This document shows, one piece after another, positions 63,975 through 64,000 of a DNA stretch of 64,000 bases. Every line of letters starts with the position of its first letter. The stretch's first letter is position 1. The position numbers and the translations under genes were made by a program. Where the stretch lies: positions 62,001 to 126,000 of the forward strand of contig CAXYDD010000001.1 in NCBI GenBank assembly GCA_964276025.1, read 5' to 3'. The stretch comes from Porticoccus sp964276025 (GTDB lineage: Bacteria > Pseudomonadota > Gammaproteobacteria > Pseudomonadales > Porticoccaceae). Under the pieces are notes generated by a model. It searched no databases. It saw only the letters and a list, made by a program, of their open reading frames with translations, and was not told where the DNA came from.

Positions 63975-64000
63975 TATATCTTATCCTTCTAATTTTATGT

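Overview
The window is an AT-rich stretch of chromosome from a marine gammaproteobacterium carrying rhodopsin phototrophy. Three gene orders support the class: rluE-mnmA-hflD-purB-roxA, the clpS-clpA/infA-bpt-aat-trxB/ftsK-lolA-crcB-serS-cysG block, and aceA/LysR/malate synthase G. Low GC, very short gaps, overlapping genes and the loss of usual neighbours (rarA, nudJ, phoPQ, secDF, idi) suggest a streamlined surface-ocean lineage, for example SAR86-like. The exact clade cannot be fixed from this sequence. I saw no tRNA, rRNA, insertion sequence, prophage or CRISPR array.

Layout. 1-3.8 kb: the end of the 2-oxoglutarate dehydrogenase/succinyl-CoA synthetase cluster (lpdA, sucC, sucD), closed by a clear terminator. 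3.8-10.5 kb: htpG behind a heat-shock-type promoter, gpsA, a small membrane protein, folE, aroC and an MFS transporter. 10.5-15.2 kb: a small exported-looking protein, a TetR regulator, and the electron-transfer-flavoprotein divergon (ETF-QO against etfBA), whose shared promoter region holds two strong palindromes. 15.2-24.9 kb: xthA, a frameshifted prc, a folM/folK pair, mdh, bcp, yajC, a 5'-nucleotidase, TauE, cysH and thrH. 25-32 kb: pabB, rraA and the glyoxylate shunt (aceA, a LysR regulator, glcB). 32-50.3 kb: tRNA, rRNA and ribosome modification, the N-degron proteolysis genes, cell division, lipoprotein transport, siroheme synthesis and glutathione reductase. 50.5-58.6 kb: a peroxiredoxin and a complete retinal/rhodopsin island. 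58.6-64 kb: pyrE, bioA, trpS, apeB and uppP.

The most notable region is 51.2-58.2 kb on the minus strand. Two different proton-pump rhodopsins sit in tandem. The first is a classical proteorhodopsin with a blue-tuning Gln. The second is a xanthorhodopsin-family pump with a green-tuning Leu, and it has a bulky Trp where antenna-binding members have Gly. They are followed by an overlapping crtE-crtI-crtB-crtY-blh operon that can make beta-carotene and cleave it to retinal. Each rhodopsin gene ends in its own intrinsic terminator. The second terminator lies about a dozen bases before crtE, so pigment synthesis probably depends on leakage through it. A pair of 25-bp direct repeats lies upstream of the first rhodopsin. 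No ketolase or hydroxylase gene is seen, which fits retinal, not an antenna carotenoid, as the product.
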